Source: JAVKFY01 sp040223615
Lineage (GTDB): Bacteria > Pseudomonadota > Alphaproteobacteria > GCA-2731375
NCBI GenBank assembly: GCA_040223615.1
Contig: JAVKFY010000046.1
Span: 62,001-126,000, forward strand
DNA: 64,000 nt
Direction of reading: 5' to 3'
Part shown: piece after piece, positions 61,332-64,000 of the stretch
Position numbering within the stretch: the first letter of the stretch is position 1
Layout of the letters: each line of letters opens with the position of its first letter
Notes under the pieces: generated by a model
Database searches by the model: none
The model's input: the letters and a program-made list of their open reading frames with translations, nothing else
Told to the model about the DNA's origin: nothing
Made by a program: the position numbers and the translations under genes

Positions 61332-61473
61332 CTATCGCGCGCGCGGCGAGCGCGCATCGGAATCCTGCCGGACCTGAACCCGAACACGTCTACGTTTCCT
61401 CGCGCCCCGCGCTTGTGGCGCGCGGTGGCTTCGGCCCTGAGCCTAGAGGAATGTCGGGTTTTGCGGTATCGCG

Positions 61474-62760
61474 CTAGCCGGCGGCGCTGGCCGTCGCTTC
61501 GTCGTTGACGATACGCTCGGCCGGGAACCGGACCACCACGGTAGTGCCCATGCCGACGGCGCTTTGCAGGTCCAGCGAACCGCCGTGCATCTCAACCAGC
61601 GACTTGCTCAGCGGCAGGCCCAGCCCGGTGCCTTCGTAGCGCCGGTTCAACGGGCTCTCCAGCTGTCGAAACGGCGCCAGCGCGGTCGGGATGTTTCTCA
61701 GCGCGATACCGATTCCGGTGTCCGCGATATGGAACACGAAGCCGGTCTCCGGCCGCGCCCACACCTTCACCGAGACCTTGCCGCCGGCCGGCGTGAACTT
61801 GATCGCGTTCGACAGCAGGTTGATCAGTATCTGCTTCAGCCGCCGCTTGTCGGCATGCAGCCGTGGCAGGTCGTCGGCATAGTCGGCGTTCAGCTCGACA
61901 TCGCCGGAGAAGGCCCGCTCGCGCACCAGCGTCAGGCAGGACCGCACCACCGCTTGCGCATCGACAATCTCCTCGGCCAGCTCCGCCGTGCCGGCCTCGA
62001 CCTTCGACAGGTCCAGAATGTCGCTGATCAGCTCCAGCAGGTGCACGCCGGATCGGTTGATGTCCTCGGCATATTCCAGGTATTTGGCGTCGCCGACCGG
62101 ACCGTGCATGCGGCTCAAGATCATGTCGGAAAAGCCGATGATCGCGTTCAGCGGCGTACGCAGCTCATGGCTCATGTTGGCCAGAAACTCCGACTTGGCG
62201 CGGTTGGCCAGCTCGGCCTGCTCCTTCGACAGGCGCAGTTCCTGCTCATTGCGCTTGCGCTCGGTGATGTCCGTGCCGATCGCCCCGATCGCCAGCAGCT
62301 TGCCGGCATCGTCGTGGATCGGAAACTTCACCGTCAGGAAAGTGTGGGTGCCATCGTCCAGTTCCCAGCGCTCTTCCTGGTCGATGATTTGGCCGCTCTC
62401 CAGCACCATCCGGTCATGCTGCTCGAACTCGGCGGCGACATCGTGCGGGAACAGGTCACGCGCGGTCTTGCCGCGTGCGTCGTCGTCGCTCACGCCGAAT
62501 AGCTGCTCGGCCACCTTGTTGACCAGGATGTAGCGGCCCTCGGCGTCCTTGATGTGAATCTTGGTCGGCGAATTGTTGGCGATGGCGCGGAATTGCGCCT
62601 CGCTGTCGCGCAGCCGCGCGTGCGCTTCGTCATCCTGGCGCGCTCGATCCGCCATCTCGTAGGCGGCGCTGACCAGCTCGAGCAGCTTGTCTCGGTCGAC
62701 CGAACCGTCCGGCGTACCGCGCGCTGCGAGTTCGAGTTGCTTGGCGAGGAGGCTGTGCAC
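61474..62760 (-). CDS. Soluble PAS sensor histidine kinase without adjacent regulator
   Basis: 428 residues with GTG start. N-terminal helical part, one PAS-PAC (about 50-170: 'AIANNSPTKIHIKDAEGRYI', 'AIGAIGTDITERKR'), coiled linker, H-box 'FLANMSHELRTPLNAIIGFSD' and HATPase motifs 'NLLSNAIKFTP', 'IADTGIGI', 'GTGLGLPLSKSLVEMHGG'. No transmembrane helix, so it senses a cytosolic cue. No response regulator lies beside it. Confidence 0.92.
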   Translation of the reverse strand: MHSLLAKQLELAARGTPDGSVDRDKLLELVSAAYEMADRARQDDEAHARLRDSEAQFRAIANNSPTKIHIKDAEGRYILVNKVAEQLFGVSDDDARGKTARDLFPHDVAAEFEQHDRMVLESGQIIDQEERWELDDGTHTFLTVKFPIHDDAGKLLAIGAIGTDITERKRNEQELRLSKEQAELANRAKSEFLANMSHELRTPLNAIIGFSDMILSRMHGPVGDAKYLEYAEDINRSGVHLLELISDILDLSKVEAGTAELAEEIVDAQAVVRSCLTLVRERAFSGDVELNADYADDLPRLHADKRRLKQILINLLSNAIKFTPAGGKVSVKVWARPETGFVFHIADTGIGIALRNIPTALAPFRQLESPLNRRYEGTGLGLPLSKSLVEMHGGSLDLQSAVGMGTTVVVRFPAERIVNDEATASAAG

Positions 62761-62991
62761 GTGTCGTATCCAGGTCCCAGAAACCGGGCCGGGTCAGGCA
62801 GGCGCCATCGAACTGGCGGTTGGTGGCCTTGCCAGGCCGGCGATGGGCAGGCTCCCGAGCGGTGGATGCACCATGCCTGATTCTGACCGGGAATGCTTAA
62901 GCCCCGGTTTACGTTGATCGATCCATGCCGGCGCGGCCGCGTTCCAGCAACGCCTCTGAGTCTGCCATCGGCATTCTCTGCCACCGTATTA

Positions 62992-63020
62992 TTGATTTTA
63001 TGAATTTCATGAAATATAGC
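62992..63020 (+). promoter_or_regulatory. Promoter with perfect 12-bp palindrome upstream of the RAMA gene
   Basis: TTGATT (62992-62997), 17-base spacer, TATAGC (63015-63020). The perfect palindrome ATTTCATGAAAT (63004-63015) fills the spacer and touches the -10, an ideal operator position. The downstream protein has a ribbon-helix-helix-like N-terminus. Confidence 0.65.
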
Positions 63021-63045
63021 TCGCTCAAACGGGAGAGCAGACGAG

Positions 63046-63474
63046 ATGACTGAATTCCAGACAGTCGAGATCGATTTCGATGTCCACAAGCGTATCGAGC
63101 TTGAGCGCGCCAGCTTCGAAGAGACGGCCAACGACGTGCTGCGCCGCCTGCTCGGCATCAACGCCCCGCTCGATGCCGCGGTCGGCGACCCGCTGGGCCG
63201 GGCCTGGTCGGCCAAGGGCGTGACCCTGCCGCACGGGACCGAGTTGCGCATGGAATATAACGGCCGCGTCCACGTCGGCGAGATTCAGGACGGGCAATGG
63301 CTGGTCGAGGGCCAGACCTTCAACAGCCCATCCGGCGCGGCCGGCGGCGTCGCCACCACCAAGGGCGGCAAGCGCGCCAACCTGGACGGCTGGGAATATT
63401 GGCAGGTGAAGCCGCCCGCCAGCCCGACCTGGATCTCGATCCTGGAGCTGCGCCGCCGGGTCGAGCGCGGCTGA
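63046..63474 (+). CDS. RHH-like plus RAMA-domain protein
   Basis: A 142-residue protein. Residues 1-40 ('TVEIDFDVHKRIELERASF') look like a SeqA/ribbon-helix-helix DNA-binding strand-helix. Residues about 62-140 fit a RAMA domain (restriction adenine methylase associated): 'YNGRVHVGEIQDGQWLVEG', 'FNSPSGAAGGV', 'LDGWEYWQVK'. RAMA domains are predicted to bind modified or specific DNA. No methylase is nearby. It may repress its own palindromic promoter. Ribosome site gggaga. Confidence 0.8.
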   Translation: MTEFQTVEIDFDVHKRIELERASFEETANDVLRRLLGINAPLDAAVGDPLGRAWSAKGVTLPHGTELRMEYNGRVHVGEIQDGQWLVEGQTFNSPSGAAGGVATTKGGKRANLDGWEYWQVKPPASPTWISILELRRRVERG

Positions 63475-63543
63475 CCGGAACGCACGGGGAACTGGCCGGT
63501 CCCGCCGGGCGTTACCGCTCCGATCCACAATCGGAGCATCGCA

Positions 63544-64000
63544 ATGCGCATCCTGCTATGGGCCGGCATCGCGGTCGTGGCGCTCGTCATTGTCGCCGCC
63601 GGCACCGCCTATGTCCTGGTCCAGCGCGGTGCCCTGATCGGCCCGGCCGAGAATGCATTGAGCGCGGCGCTTGGCCGCGACGTGACCATCGGCGGCCTGG
63701 ACGTCGACATTGGGCGGGTCATCGACGTCCGCGTGCGCGCCTTGCGCATCGCCAACCCGGATTGGGCCGAGGCGGCCGATGCCGCGCGCTTCGACGACAT
63801 CGCGCTGTCGGTCCGGGCCTGGCCGCTGCTGCGCGGTGACGTCCAGATCCCCGACGCGCACGCCAGCGGCGGCCAGGTCGAGGTCGAGATCGCCGCGGAT
63901 GGCCGATTGAACTGGGCCAGCGCGGAGACCGCCGGCGACGTGGTGGCGCCCGAAGAGCGCGCCGAATTCCCCGCCATCGCCAACCTCGAACTCGCCAAGA
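63544..64000 (+). CDS. AsmA-family protein, cut by window edge
   Basis: At least 152 residues, open to the last base. One N-terminal transmembrane anchor ('LLWAGIAVVALVIVAAGTAY') is followed by AsmA-type beta-rich start: 'GRDVTIGGLDVDIGRVIDVR', 'IANPDWA', 'LSVRAWPLLRGDVQIP'. AsmA/TamB-like proteins bridge the periplasm and take part in phospholipid or outer-membrane transport. The 3' part lies outside this window. Confidence 0.88.
   Translation, partial: MRILLWAGIAVVALVIVAAGTAYVLVQRGALIGPAENALSAALGRDVTIGGLDVDIGRVIDVRVRALRIANPDWAEAADAARFDDIALSVRAWPLLRGDVQIPDAHASGGQVEVEIAADGRLNWASAETAGDVVAPEERAEFPAIANLELAK

Noticed and set aside
1..64000. Complete rRNA or tRNA genes, CRISPR arrays, full insertion sequences
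   Set aside because: None found by eye. Only the 3' half of tRNA-Leu and small palindromic repeats are present; no transposase or integrase gene is visible.

Overview
The window joins two unlike stretches of DNA. Positions 1-6597 are visibly lower in GC, and all four clear genes there lie on the minus strand. Positions 6656-64000 are high-GC chromosome with short, tightly packed operons. The junction is a 58-base 3' half of a tRNA-Leu(CAA) gene (6598-6655), which is the usual scar where a genomic island has integrated into a tRNA. The right-hand chromosome looks alphaproteobacterial: it has COQ7-type ubiquinone hydroxylase, a cysG-DUF2849-sulfite reductase-DUF934-cysH operon, GluQ, a DUF1272 protein beside pirin, many CoA and 2-oxoglutarate enzymes, and dispersed palindromic repeats. 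A Rhodospirillales-like lineage is a guess, not shown.

Island end (1-6655). A three-gene unit encodes a membrane-anchored protein of unknown function, a 982-residue secreted subtilisin-like protease with a peptidoglycan-binding-like segment, and a secreted trypsin-like protease whose start overlaps the subtilase stop. An orphan amino-acid-type periplasmic binding protein follows. No integrase, transporter or known defence gene is visible. This protease cassette is one of the two best candidates here for an undescribed system.

6656-17900. Hydroxyacid dehydrogenase, RraA-like protein, a decayed metallo-beta-lactamase-fold gene, enoyl-CoA hydratase and CoA-transferase. Then comes the second candidate: a lipoprotein with a glycine-zipper segment and a peptidoglycan-binding-like C-terminus, followed 28 bp later by a three-domain enzyme (HExxH metallopeptidase, M23 endopeptidase, phage-type RNNNPGN domain). 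After it lie a YqaA/DedA protein, dsbB-coq7, an HNH nuclease and an esterase.

17900-34960. RTX/FG-GAP secreted protein, DUF2182, pirin-DUF1272, tandem glutathione transferases, TauD, AlkA-like glycosylase, PhoX phosphatase, gluQ, a NUDIX hydrolase, a methyltransferase with a strong terminator, a Fe-S protein coupled to an HTH-acyl-CoA ligase fusion, an LLM oxidoreductase and an ArsR regulator.

34960-48800. Small lipoprotein, serine hydrolase, methyltransferase with a GT2 glycosyltransferase, two SDRs, a zinc ABC transporter operon with a Zur-like box and a 38-residue membrane peptide, a PepSY-like two-component operon, an amidohydrolase-VOC pair and an MFS transporter.

48800-64000. Assimilatory sulfur operon behind a structured SAM-II-like leader, a PAS kinase with a separate receiver protein, a TauD enzyme, a small CxxC protein with a BenE transporter, a DHA2 exporter, a PAS kinase without a visible partner, a RAMA-domain protein behind a palindromic promoter, and an AsmA-family gene cut by the window edge.
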